Positions 26,165-34,258 of a stretch of DNA of 64,000 nt are shown here, piece after piece. Origin of the DNA: UBA6912 sp963792895. Lineage in GTDB: Bacteria; Actinomycetota; Acidimicrobiia; Spongiisociales; UBA5794. Location: positions 124,001 through 188,000 of the forward strand of contig CAWBYA010000007.1 in assembly GCA_963792895.1 (NCBI GenBank). Direction: 5' to 3'. The notes under the pieces were generated by a model. It saw nothing but the letters and a program-made list of their open reading frames with translations, made no database searches and was not told the origin of the DNA. Position numbers and translations under genes: made by a program. The stretch's first letter is position 1. The number at the start of each line of letters is the position of its first letter.

Positions 26165-26936
26165 ATGCGACAGCGCCGGGTCACCACCCACCCTTTTCCG
26201 CCGAATCGACGGCTCGTCCTGCAGGCGCTGCGGGTGGGCAAACGGCAGGCGCCCATGCACGGGTTGGTGTCGCTCGACGTGACGGCGGCCCGTCGGGCGC
26301 TCCGCACGTCAGACCCTCCGTTGTCGTTCACGGCTTTCGTCGTCGCGTGCGTCGCCAGAGCCGCTGCGACGCATCCTGAAGTCCACGCCTATCGAGACTG
26401 GAGGGGCAGGCTCGTCACTCACGATCACGTCGACGTGGCCACTCTCTTCGAAATCGAGACGCCGCGCGGCGTGTTCCCACTGGCCCACCTCGTGCACGAC
26501 GCAGATGTTCGTAGCATTGCCGAGATCAGCGACGAGATCAGGGCCGTCAAGACCGATCCCGGCACGAGCAGGAGCGGACTGCTTCTCCGCCGGCTGGCAC
26601 CGATCGCGGCCCGGATACCCGGGCTCTTCACCCTCATGTACACGGGGATGCGTCGCTCCGTGCGGATGCGGCAGATGGCAGGGACGGTTGCCGTCACGGC
26701 CGTTGGGATGTTCGGCGGTGGGGGCGGGTTTGGTATTCCGGTGCCCACCATTCAGGCGCTCACCGTTCTCGTAGGCGGGACCAGTGAGCAGCCGCGGGTT
26801 GTCGATGGGGCGATCGTTGCCCGGGACGTGCTCGACCTCACCATCACGATCGATCACAAAGTGGTCGACGGCGCCCCGGCGGACGCGCTTCGGGGCCGAG
26901 CTGCGGCGGTTGATCGAAGCAGGGGACATCGTCTGA
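26165..26936 (+). CDS. 2-oxoacid dehydrogenase E2-like acyltransferase catalytic domain, 3' frameshift
   Basis: This stand-alone catalytic domain of about 257 residues resembles the chloramphenicol acetyltransferase-fold domain of E2 subunits, without lipoyl or subunit-binding domains. Landmarks are SFTAFVVACVARAAATHPE near residue 56, FGGGGGFGIPVPTIQALTVL near 183, and DHKVVDGAP near 236, containing the catalytic His. Near 26884 one extra A (GCGGACGCG for GCGGCGCG) shifts the frame. Removing it gives a normal C-terminus with AELRRLIEAGDIV and a TGA at 26934-26936. Related solo proteins are common in actinobacteria and have no assigned substrate. Confidence 0.8.
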
Positions 26937-27010
26937 CGTGCCGCGTGTCTCGCCGTCCCGAGCCACTGCCACTGATACGATCCCAGCTCCGCCGGCCCGG
27001 GGAGATGACC

Positions 27011-27346
27011 GTGAACGCGTTCCGCACAGCCGTCGCCGTGCTGGCGCTGGCCTCGGGCGTGTTCTGGGCAGCCATCGGGGCGGCCATCCTCACCGACGGC
27101 CATCGCATCGGCTGGGCGTTTGCCGTCGGTGGCGTCGGTCTCGTCGCTCGGGGAGGGTGGATCGTGCGATCGCTCAGGATTGCCCGTGCTCGACAGCGTG
27201 CGCTCACTGCCCCGCGCCCGGCCGCCGAACTGGTGTGGCCGGGTGGGAGGGCGCGTGGGTTCGACTGGGAGGGAGAGCCGCTGCCTTCTGTCGACACTCG
27301 AGTTGCCGCCGTGCGCAGCCGTATGGCCTCCCTGCCGCCCGGCTGA
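27011..27346 (+). CDS. Small two-helix membrane protein
   Basis: This is a protein of about 111 residues with two hydrophobic helices (approximately residues 5-27 and 33-52) and a soluble, arginine-rich tail. GGGGAG at 26999-27004 lies 6 nt before the GTG at 27011 but directly abuts the ATG at 27005, so the GTG is preferred. The two starts are in frame and differ by two residues. It is probably co-transcribed with the acyltransferase-like gene. I recognise no family. Confidence 0.6.
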   Translation: MNAFRTAVAVLALASGVFWAAIGAAILTDGHRIGWAFAVGGVGLVARGGWIVRSLRIARARQRALTAPRPAAELVWPGGRARGFDWEGEPLPSVDTRVAAVRSRMASLPPG

Positions 27347-27356
27347 TCCAACCCCC

Positions 27357-27622
27357 GATCTCGCCACGTTGGTGCGAGCTCGAGCGACGAGCTTCGGATC
27401 GGCGATCTTGCCACCACCTTGTTGACTGCGATAGGCCAGCGCATCCTGTACCGCGGGCGGCGCACCGAGCTGTCGGGCCGCTTTCGAGGAGCGGACCGAG
27501 GCGAGCCGCCACCTGTGGGTTGGATATCCAGGCAGACGCACTCGCTTCAGGCGACGGATGATCTCGCCGAGGGGATGAGCGCCTTCGTCGCCGGACGACG
27601 GCCGCAGTTCTTCGGGCGGTGA
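27357..27622 (+). pseudogene. 3' remnant of an enoyl-CoA hydratase/isomerase (crotonase) gene
   Basis: The last 22 codons before the TGA at 27622 read ATDDLAEGMSAFVAGRRPQF plus GR. This is nearly diagnostic of crotonase C-termini (E-G-x-x-A-F-x-x-x-R-x-P-x-F-x-G-R). Just upstream in another frame GLDIQADALAS fits the preceding helix. No hydratase core is found further upstream, where a different small membrane-protein gene ends at 27346. The rest of 27347-27752 holds only the panB leader. I interpret this as a truncated, frameshifted remnant. Confidence 0.5.
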
Positions 27623-27752
27623 GGTCCCTCCGTACCTCTAAGCTGAGCTCCGGTACGGCCGACCCGGTGGGCGGGCGATGCCGAGCACGATCTTCACGCA
27701 CGACTGCATTGTTTCGTCCCCCAACCCTCCGCGGTGGGGAGAAAGGAACTCC

Positions 27753-28634
27753 ATGGCCACCAAGATGACCGCGCCGGGCATCCTCGCCCGCAAGGGCGGC
27801 GACAAGATCCGGATGGTGACCGCCTACGACGCCCCGAGTGCCCACATCGCCGATCGAGCGGGTGCCGACATCATCCTCGTCGGCGACTCGATGGGCAACG
27901 TGGTGCTCGGCCGGGGTGACACGCTCTCGGTCACGGTCGACGAGATGGTGCACCACACCGCAGCAGTGGTGGCCGCCGCGCCCTCCGCTCTCGTCGTCGG
28001 CGACATGCCGTGGCTCAGCTACCACACGTCCGTGGAAGAGACGGTCCACAACGCGGGCCGCCTCATTCGCGACGGCGGTGCCGGCGCCGTGAAGCTGGAG
28101 GGCGGCCGCAAGCGCCTCCCCATGGTCCGTGCGATCCTCGACGCCGAGATCCCTGTGATGGGACATCTCGGCCTCACTCCCCAATCGGTCAACGCGATGG
28201 GCGGCTACCGCGTGCAAGGCAAGACTGCGGCGCTGGCTCACGAGATGATCTCCGATGCCGTGGCTCTTGCGGAGGCAGGCGTGTTCTCGATGGTGCTCGA
28301 AGGAGTGCCTGATCTCCTCGCCGAGTACATCACCCGCGAGGTGGCGGTGCCAACGGTTGGGATCGGCGCAGGCCGCCATTGTGACGGCCAGGTCCTCGTC
28401 TTCCACGACGTTCTGGGGCTCCACGACGGCCACCTTCCCAAGTTCGTCAGGCAGTACGCCCGACTCGCAGACATTGCGACCGAGGCTCTCGAGTCGTTCT
28501 TTGCCGAAGTGCAGAGTGGAGCCTTCCCCTCCGACGACGAGTCCTACCACATGCCTGAGGAGTCTGCGCAGATCCTCCGCGACTTCAACATATCCGCCGA
28601 TCACCTCATGGCGGACGAAGTCATGGAGCGCTAG
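27753..28634 (+). CDS. panB: 3-methyl-2-oxobutanoate hydroxymethyltransferase
   Basis: PanB adds a hydroxymethyl group from 5,10-methylene-tetrahydrofolate to 2-oxoisovalerate, making ketopantoate for pantothenate and CoA. The 293-residue decamer-forming enzyme shows MVTAYDAPSAHIADRAG near residue 20, the metal-binding LVGDSMGNVVLG near 45, VVGDMPWLSY near 82, GAVKLEGG near 113, and MGHLGLTPQSVNAMGGY near 136. The active-site Glu of family members lies in MVLEGVP near residue 182. The ATG at 27753 is chosen for the GAAAGGA 5 nt upstream. No panC or panD is adjacent. Confidence 0.95.
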   Translation: MATKMTAPGILARKGGDKIRMVTAYDAPSAHIADRAGADIILVGDSMGNVVLGRGDTLSVTVDEMVHHTAAVVAAAPSALVVGDMPWLSYHTSVEETVHNAGRLIRDGGAGAVKLEGGRKRLPMVRAILDAEIPVMGHLGLTPQSVNAMGGYRVQGKTAALAHEMISDAVALAEAGVFSMVLEGVPDLLAEYITREVAVPTVGIGAGRHCDGQVLVFHDVLGLHDGHLPKFVRQYARLADIATEALESFFAEVQSGAFPSDDESYHMPEESAQILRDFNISADHLMADEVMER

Positions 28635-28833
28635 CCTCGACTGTGCGTCTCCGGGTTCGGGTGCGAATGGGCCCGCATCGACCCAGGTTCAAGGCGCTGA
28701 AGTCGACGGGGGAAACGGAAGGCCAGATGGCCAACGTACGTGCAGCCCTGGGGGGGCGCGCGATTGTGCATGGGGCGACGAACGACCGTGTCGTGGCGCT
28801 TCGCCGTGCTCGCTGCGGAGGGGGAGAACCCAC

Positions 28834-29304
28834 ATGACGCAGGCGGAGCTCTCGCCTACCCCGGAATGGGAACCGCCCGATCCGGACGGGGATGAACTCG
28901 ATCGCCTCCAGCGCCGCATCAATACGCTGAAGGACCGGATTCACGATGCGCTGCCCGAGGGATATGACATGTCCGCCCTCATCGCAGCCGGCGGCGACAT
29001 GGGTGGCGAGGACGTGTTCGACATCACCTCTGACGAGTTGGCGCTGGTCGGCTTGACGGGTCCCTTGAATGTTCCCGGTTGGCAACCGCAGCCCGCGTTC
29101 GACGACAACAGTGGCCGCACGCGGACCGATCATCGCTCGCAACCGAGCGAAGGCAGGTGGGGCAGGGTGCTGTTGCTGATCGTGGCCGCAGCCGCACTCG
29201 CTGCTGCCGCATACCTCGGTGGATTGTGGTGGGCCTCGCGCAGCGTCGAGGGCGAGGCGGCATCGCTGGGAGCGGCGCTCGCACTGATGCTCACTCTCCA
29301 CTGA
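28834..29304 (+). CDS. Hypothetical single-pass membrane protein
   Basis: This 156-residue protein has an acidic cytoplasmic region (with a helix RLQRRINTLKDRIHDALPEG near residue 24) and a single C-terminal helix (about 110-135) ending near the C-terminus. GGAGGGGGAG lies 9 nt before the ATG. It sits between panB and rpsF. I recognise no domain, and the spacing (124 nt to the rpsF start) suggests it is not part of the ribosomal operon. Confidence 0.6.
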   Translation: MTQAELSPTPEWEPPDPDGDELDRLQRRINTLKDRIHDALPEGYDMSALIAAGGDMGGEDVFDITSDELALVGLTGPLNVPGWQPQPAFDDNSGRTRTDHRSQPSEGRWGRVLLLIVAAAALAAAAYLGGLWWASRSVEGEAASLGAALALMLTLH

Positions 29305-29371
29305 GCCGCCGCACGCGGTTTCGCCAAGCCGGCTCTTGTGCCCCTAAACTCATGGCGCTCATGAACCCCTG

Positions 29372-29407
29372 CTCTCGGAGATACCGAGGGCCTTCCGTTC
29401 ATCACGG
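29372..29407 (+). promoter_or_regulatory. Two hairpins in the rpsF leader, possible S6:S18 site
   Basis: A 7-bp stem (29372-29378 with 29384-29390, loop AGATA) and a 4-bp CCGT/ACGG stem (29395-29398 with 29404-29407) precede rpsF. In other bacteria the S6:S18 complex represses its own mRNA through a leader with a CCG motif. CCG occurs here, but the full consensus is not confirmed. Confidence 0.3.
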
Positions 29408-29428
29408 ATGTCCACAGGAGGTGAGAGC

Positions 29429-29716
29429 TTGCGCTCCTATGAGATCATGATCATCCATCGGCCTGAAATGGCCGAGACCGACGTCCAGACCCAAATCGGA
29501 GAGGTCGCCAACGCGATCTCAGAGAACGGCAACGTCGAGAACACCGACTTCTGGGGGAAGCGTCGCTTCGCCTACGAGATCAACCACATCAACGAGGGCT
29601 ACTACTCGGTCGTCACATTCTCGGCCGACTTCGAGCTCGTCGAGCGGTTGGACCGGGCACTCACTCTGTCTGACGCCGTGGTGCGCCACAAGATCGTGCG
29701 ACGCGACGCCGCATGA
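29429..29716 (+). CDS. rpsF: 30S ribosomal protein S6
   Basis: This is a small-subunit protein that binds 16S rRNA together with S18. The 95-residue protein shows YEIMIIHRPEM at the N-terminus, then FWGKRRFAYEINHINEGYYS, the expected beta-alpha-beta pattern. TTG at 29429 is chosen because AGGAGG lies 7 nt upstream. The earlier ATG at 29408 would add seven residues and lie before that ribosome-binding site. It is first of rpsF-ssb-rpsR-rplI, the order seen in mycobacteria. Confidence 0.96.
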   Translation: MRSYEIMIIHRPEMAETDVQTQIGEVANAISENGNVENTDFWGKRRFAYEINHINEGYYSVVTFSADFELVERLDRALTLSDAVVRHKIVRRDAA

Positions 29717-29777
29717 CACGCAGGACGTGTCACACCGGCACGGCACACTCGTCGGCAGGTAGACAGGAGAGATCGAC

Positions 29778-30224
29778 ATGACATCGAACAGTGTGACGCT
29801 CGTCGGCAACCTCGTGGACGATCCGGAGCTGCGGTTCACCCCATCAGGTGTGGCCTTGGCAAAGGTCCGATTCGCCGTCAGCCGTCGCTATCGCGATCGC
29901 AACAACGAGTGGCAGGAAGAGACGAGCTTCTTCGGGGGCACGTGTTGGAGAGAGATGGCCGAGAACGTTGCCGAGTCCCTCACCAAGGGCATGCGTGTGA
30001 TCGTCACCGGACAGCTCGAACAGCGCTCTTGGGAGACGCAGGAGGGCGACAAGCGCTCCGTCGTTGAAGTCCGTATCGAGGAGATCGGTCCTTCTGTCCG
30101 CTGGGCCACCGCCACAGTCACTCGCACGCCCCGCAGCGGTGGTAGCGGTGACTGGTCGGGGCAGTCGACACCACCCGCACCGGTTGCCCGCGACGACTAC
30201 GGACCGGACGAGGCGCCGTTCTGA
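29778..30224 (+). CDS. ssb: Single-stranded DNA-binding protein
   Basis: SSB coats single-stranded DNA during replication, repair and recombination. The 148-residue protein has an N-terminal OB fold (NSVTLVGNLVDDPELRFTPS, then VRFAVSRRYRDRNNEWQEET) with aromatic residues for DNA stacking. A Gly/Ser/Pro-rich linker follows, and the conserved acidic tip DEAPF recruits partner proteins. The tail is short for actinobacteria. GGAGAG precedes the ATG. It lies between rpsF and rpsR, probably in the same transcript. Confidence 0.96.
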   Translation: MTSNSVTLVGNLVDDPELRFTPSGVALAKVRFAVSRRYRDRNNEWQEETSFFGGTCWREMAENVAESLTKGMRVIVTGQLEQRSWETQEGDKRSVVEVRIEEIGPSVRWATATVTRTPRSGGSGDWSGQSTPPAPVARDDYGPDEAPF

Positions 30225-30273
30225 GGGACGGCGCGCCCCACGCCGCATGATTCAGCTCTAGGAGGAACCAACG

Positions 30274-30549
30274 ATGCCACCAACCAGTCGACGGGCGACG
30301 AAGCGCAGGCGGCCATCAGCCGCAGACGCTCGCAGGAAGAAGAAGTTCTGTCAGTTCTGCAAGTCGAAGACCCCCGCGGTCATCGATTACAAGGACGTCG
30401 CGCTCCTGCGCAAGTTCGTCTCTGACCGAGGGAAGATTCGTTCCCGCCGGGTCAACGGCAATTGCGGCATTCACCAGCGCGCTGTTGCCACTGCCGTCAA
30501 GAATGCGCGAGAGATGGCCCTGTTGCCGTACGTCTCGTCCCGCTCATGA
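30274..30549 (+). CDS. rpsR: 30S ribosomal protein S18
   Basis: This protein binds S6 in the platform of the 30S subunit. The 91-residue basic protein has the KKKFCQFCKSK segment with CxxC (near residue 24), then DYKDVALLRKFVSDRGKIRS, and ends with the conserved stretch HQRAVATAVKNAREMALLPY. The CxxC pair marks the zinc-binding S18 form. AGGAGGA is well placed before the ATG. Its stop overlaps the ATG of rplI. Confidence 0.97.
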   Translation: MPPTSRRATKRRRPSAADARRKKKFCQFCKSKTPAVIDYKDVALLRKFVSDRGKIRSRRVNGNCGIHQRAVATAVKNAREMALLPYVSSRS

Positions 30550-30998
30550 CCGTCAAGCTCATCCTGATCAAGGACGTTGACGATCTCGGCAAGCGTGGTG
30601 AGATCGTGGACGTCGCCGATGGCTACGCCCGGAACTTCCTCGTCCCCAAAGGCAAGGCCGTGAAGGCAACACGCGGCGCCATCGCCCAGGCCGAGGCCAT
30701 GCGGATTGCACGCGAGGAATCCGAACGCCGCGTGAAGGCGGAGGCGGAGCAGCTCGCTCAGAGTCTCGTCGGCACTCGCGTCGTCGTTGCCGCCCGCGCC
30801 GGCGACGAGGGCCGGCTGTTCGGGTCGATCGCCGTGCACGACGTCGTCGAGGCGATCAAGAAGTTCACCGGCGAGGAAGTCGACCGGAGAATCGTGACGA
30901 TCAACGTCCCGATAAGGGAGATCGGTCTCCACGAGGTGACCCTCAAGCCCCACGCTGAGGTCGAGTTCAACGTCACGTTGGACGTGATTCCGGCCTAG
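30546..30998 (+). CDS. rplI: 50S ribosomal protein L9
   Basis: This is a large-subunit protein with two domains joined by a long helix. The 150-residue protein has the N-terminal signature VKLILIKDVDDLGKRGEIVD and GYARNFLVPKGKAV, the connecting helix (about residues 40-75), and a C-terminal domain with HEVTLKPHAEVEFNVTLDV. The ATG overlaps the rpsR stop (ATGA), so translation is coupled. It closes the operon. A 387-nt gap to dnaB follows. Confidence 0.97.
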   Translation: MTVKLILIKDVDDLGKRGEIVDVADGYARNFLVPKGKAVKATRGAIAQAEAMRIAREESERRVKAEAEQLAQSLVGTRVVVAARAGDEGRLFGSIAVHDVVEAIKKFTGEEVDRRIVTINVPIREIGLHEVTLKPHAEVEFNVTLDVIPA

Positions 30999-31345
30999 AG
31001 GACGCGGCGAATAGGGAGGGATCTCCTCGCGCGGCACGCAGAGTTGCTGGCCGCTCTTGCCCTTCGGGCTGGGCTACCAGGCCCTTCGTCGGCCCGCCCA
31101 GATCGGCTGAGTCTGTTGGCCGGCGACCCGAGACGGCAACACAGCGGTGGCGGCTCGTGCGTGGGCCGCCGCTGCTGCAGCCGGTGGGTCTTCCAGCAGC
31201 GAGCGCGTCCGCGAAAACCTCCCACCTGTTCGGTTTCCGCGCTCTGGTGTGGAGGTCGTACACTCGCCCTCTTCCCCGGACGAGACCCGCCTCCGCAACA
31301 CGCGTGTGAGCAGCTAGGCACGGCTGCGCCACATGTGGGCTATGA
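30999..31345. other. Non-coding gap between rplI and dnaB
   Basis: I see no gene in this stretch on either strand. It contains GC-rich inverted segments that may act as terminators. Its last bases form a TATGAT hexamer (31341-31346) that may be the -10 element of dnaB. Confidence 0.5.
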
Positions 31346-31361
31346 TCGAACATACGTTCGA
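31346..31361. promoter_or_regulatory. LexA (SOS) box in front of dnaB
   Basis: TCGAACATACGTTCGA matches the mycobacterial/actinobacterial LexA consensus TCGAAC-N4-GTTCGA at all twelve defined positions. It ends 24 nt before the dnaB GTG and overlaps the end of a TATGAT hexamer (31341-31346), where LexA would block initiation. Confidence 0.8.
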
Positions 31362-31385
31362 CGACGCTTGTGCCGGGGAGGGCCT

Positions 31386-32744
31386 GTGACATCGGTCATC
31401 GACAGAGACGCCGCTCGTGGGCGTATGGCGCCGCACAGCATCGAGGCCGAGGAATCGGTGCTGGGCGCCATCATGATCTCGAGCGAGGCCGCAGACGTTG
31501 CCCTCGAGAAGCTGCATCCAGAGGACTTCTACAAACCCTCTCATCAGTCGATCTTTGCGTCTGTCCGTGAGCTCTTCGATGCCAATCAGCCGATCGATGT
31601 CGTGACCGTGACCGAATCCTTGCGGCGCTCCGGCAACCTCGAGAGGGTGGGCGGCATCGCGGTCGTTACGGCGCTCTCGGATGCTGTGCCGACGGCGTCC
31701 AACATCGCCCACTATGTCGCCATCGTCGAGGAGCATGCGCTGCGGCGCCGTCTTCTGCGCGCAGGCGGCGACATCGGAACCCTCGCAACCGCTGTCGATC
31801 AGCCGATTGCCGAGGTGCTCGATCTCGCCGAGCAAACGGTGTACGGCGTCGCAGAGCGAAGGGTTGGCGACGGCCTGGCGCTCATCGATCCGCTGCTGTT
31901 CCCGGCTATCGAGCGCGCCGAGGAGCTCAGCCAGCTCGGAGCGGAGATCACCGGCATCGGGACGGGCTTTCGCGATCTCGACCGCAAGCTCGCCGGCCTG
32001 CATCCCACCAACCTCGTCATCATCGCTGCTCGGCCGGGCATGGGGAAGAGTGCCCTCGCCATGAACATGGCCAGGAATGTTGCGCTCACCGACACGCCGG
32101 TCGCCATCTTCACGCTCGAGATGAGTCGTGAGGAGGTCGTCACGCGCTTGTTGTGCTCCCAGGGCAAGATCGACTCGCAGCGGCTGCGCACAGGGAGACT
32201 CAACGAGGGTGACTTCACCCGCCTGTCGAACGCTGCATCGGTCTTCTATCGCAAACCCATCTACGTGGACGACTCGCCGGGCCTGACCGTCACCGAGATC
32301 CGAGCGAAGTGCCGGCGCTTGAGTCGGCGGCCGGGACTGGGCCTGGTCATCGTCGATTACCTGCAGCTGATGCAGGGTACGAGTGGGGAGAACCGTCAGC
32401 AGGAGATCGCCACGATCAGCCGCAATCTCAAGAACCTCGCACGGGAGTTGCACGTGCCGGTCATCGCGCTCTCACAGCTCAACCGCTCGTTGGAGTCGAG
32501 AGAGGACAAGCGCCCGCGTCTTGGCGACCTTCGTGAGTCGGGCGCCATCGAGCAGGACGCCGACGTCGTGATGTTCATCTACCGCCATGAGTACTACCAC
32601 CCGGAGGCGATCGAGACGAAGGGTATGGCGGAGGTCGTCATCGCCAAACACCGCCAGGGTGCCGTCGGCAAGGTCGATATGACCTTCCTCCCGGAGTTCA
32701 CGCTCTTCGCCGACATGGGTAGGGACGCCTCGGTGGCGGTCTAG
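31386..32744 (+). CDS. dnaB: Replicative DNA helicase DnaB
   Basis: This hexameric helicase unwinds the fork ahead of the replisome. The 452-residue protein, with no intein, has an N-terminal domain starting APHSIEAEESVLGAIM and a RecA-like motor. The motor carries Walker A ARPGMGKSALAMNMA near residue 215, TLEMSREEVVTRLLC near 245, Walker B LVIVDYLQLMQG near 322, and the arginine region RLGDLRESGAIEQDADVV near 380. The GTG at 31386 is chosen because GGGGAGG lies 4 nt upstream. A LexA box covers its promoter, suggesting damage-induced expression. Confidence 0.96.
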   Translation: MTSVIDRDAARGRMAPHSIEAEESVLGAIMISSEAADVALEKLHPEDFYKPSHQSIFASVRELFDANQPIDVVTVTESLRRSGNLERVGGIAVVTALSDAVPTASNIAHYVAIVEEHALRRRLLRAGGDIGTLATAVDQPIAEVLDLAEQTVYGVAERRVGDGLALIDPLLFPAIERAEELSQLGAEITGIGTGFRDLDRKLAGLHPTNLVIIAARPGMGKSALAMNMARNVALTDTPVAIFTLEMSREEVVTRLLCSQGKIDSQRLRTGRLNEGDFTRLSNAASVFYRKPIYVDDSPGLTVTEIRAKCRRLSRRPGLGLVIVDYLQLMQGTSGENRQQEIATISRNLKNLARELHVPVIALSQLNRSLESREDKRPRLGDLRESGAIEQDADVVMFIYRHEYYHPEAIETKGMAEVVIAKHRQGAVGKVDMTFLPEFTLFADMGRDASVAV

Positions 32745-32778
32745 CGACTACCCGGCGAGGCTCGGCTGCTCGAGTCGA

Positions 32779-33613
32779 TCAGATGGAGGCAGCGAGCTCC
32801 CGTAGCTGGTCACCTGCGCCGCCGACGATGGGCTCGCCGTGGCCGAACAGGATCGTGTCGACATCGAGCCCCGCGAGCCTTCGCACGGAGTCGTCGGCTG
32901 CGACGAGGTCGGCGGAGAACTGTGGGTTCGGTCCGGCGAGTTCCCCCGCTTGGCCTCCGGATGCATCTGCCCCGTTGAGCGCATCGCCTGCGAGCAGCAG
33001 ACGGCTCGCCGGGTCGAAGACGCTGATGTGCCCGGGGGTGTGACCGGGCGTTGCGACGATCTGGAGGCCGAACACGACATCGCCATCGACAACGGCAGTG
33101 AGGTCTCGTGGCGATGCGATCTGGGGGATGTCTGCGGCTCCTGCATAGCCTGCGGCCGCCGACGCCTCCGTCAGCACCTCGCCGAGGCTGCCGACGTGGT
33201 CACCGTGGGAGTGGGTCAGGATGACATGGCCTACTGCATCCCAGCCAAGACCGACGGCAGTCAACGCAGCGGAGATGTCGCCTGCACTCCCGGAGACACC
33301 CGTGTCCACCACGGCGGCTTCTCCGCTTCGGACGAGGACGTACGCCGATACGAACCCGAGTGCCACGCTGCTCCCACGAGACGGCCTCGGCTGCAGCCCC
33401 CGTAGTGGTAGGCGCGGCAGGTGCTGTGCTCGGGGTCGTGCTGGTGGTTGCGTCGGGATCAGTGTCGGGAGCATCCGTCGAGAGGCGCGGGCTCAGTGCC
33501 TCGCCGGGTGGGTCGTCGGCACAGGCCGCAGCCCCGGCACCGAGAATCGCGACCGCGAGGGTCCCCTTCCCGATCTGCGATAGGAACATGCGTCGTGTCT
33601 GTGGTCGATGCAC
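32779..33613 (-). CDS. Exported metallo-beta-lactamase-fold hydrolase, one frameshift
   Basis: The N-terminus is a twin-arginine lipoprotein signal: TRRMFLSQIGKGTLAVAILG, then AAAC (Cys near residue 31), followed by a Thr/Pro-rich linker. One extra base near 33367 shifts the frame from AEAVSWEQ to VALGFVSAYVLVRSGEAA, where the hydrolase domain begins. The zinc motif THSHGDHVG, the second histidine in TPGHTPGHISV and the terminal LFGHGEP are all present. Restored, it has about 277 residues. It belongs to the broad MBL superfamily (glyoxalase II, lactonases and others), and its substrate is unknown. It is exported and probably lipid-anchored. Confidence 0.82.
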
Positions 33614-33681
33614 TGCGGCGCCTCCGTGGCGAAGTCGTCGGATGTCGAGACGGTAGCGAGGCCGCCAACGTACCCGGAACG

Positions 33682-34194
33682 TCAGTGCGTCGCCGCAGCG
33701 GCTCCCAACTCATCTGCCGTCCCTACGCCGGACCAGCGCGACACCTCTGCGGGGAGATCGAGCCGTTCCACCACTGACGCAGTTGCGTAGTCGCCCCATG
33801 CCGCACGCGGCAGCATCCACATTATCTCGAACTCGTTTCCCGCGGGGTCGATCCCGTAGACGCTGAGGGTCGCCCCGTGGGACGACTCTCCCGTGCAGGC
33901 GCCGGCGCCGACCAGTGCCTCACGAATGGACACGAGCTGGTCGATGGTGTCGACCTGCCAGGCGAGGTGGTAGAGCCCTGCGTGCCCCCGCTGCGGGCCG
34001 GGGGCGTCGGCGCCGAGCCCGAACAGCCCGAGGTCGTGATGGTTGGCCGAGTCTGCTGCACGGAGGAACGCGGCCGCAAAACGAGTCTCACGCGTGACTA
34101 CCCGAAAACCGAGCACCCCGACGTAGAAGTCGGTGGCGGCCTCGAGATCGGTGACGAAGAGGACGGCATGGTTGAGGCGGCGGATTCCGGTCAT
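33682..34194 (-). CDS. VOC-family (glyoxalase/extradiol dioxygenase-like) protein
   Basis: This 170-residue protein is made of paired beta-alpha-beta-beta-beta units. The first begins LNHAVLFVTDLEAATDFYVG, carrying the metal-ligand His (residue 9). The second contains GLYHLAWQVDTIDQLVSIRE with His near residue 95, and the closing strand SVYGIDPAGNEFEIMW provides the Glu. This is the catechol-2,3-dioxygenase-like arrangement. Substrates of the superfamily are diverse. The start at 34194 matches the family N-terminus. The gene is followed by the metallo-hydrolase on the same strand. Confidence 0.87.
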   Translation of the reverse strand: MTGIRRLNHAVLFVTDLEAATDFYVGVLGFRVVTRETRFAAAFLRAADSANHHDLGLFGLGADAPGPQRGHAGLYHLAWQVDTIDQLVSIREALVGAGACTGESSHGATLSVYGIDPAGNEFEIMWMLPRAAWGDYATASVVERLDLPAEVSRWSGVGTADELGAAAATH

Positions 34195-34212
34195 GACTTC
34201 TCCACGGAAGCA

Positions 34213-34247
34213 CCTCTGGGGGGACCAGACGGCGGTCCCCCCAGAGG
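34213..34247. terminator. Strong terminator hairpin after yceI
   Basis: CCTCTGGGGGGACC (34213-34226) and GGTCCCCCCAGAGG (34234-34247) form a perfect 14-bp stem with a 7-nt loop, 12 nt beyond the yceI stop and upstream of the VOC gene start. Confidence 0.75.
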
Positions 34248-34258
34248 CTGAGCCTACG

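Noticed and set aside
28643..28837. 64-codon frame between panB and the next gene, ending in an ATGA overlap
   Set aside because: The overlap is suggestive, but codon third positions are not biased, no ribosome-binding site is seen and the arginine-rich product looks random.
31075..31320. Possible extra gene between rplI and dnaB, as Rv0057 in mycobacteria
   Set aside because: No frame shows domains or coding bias. The frame upstream of dnaB is simply open.
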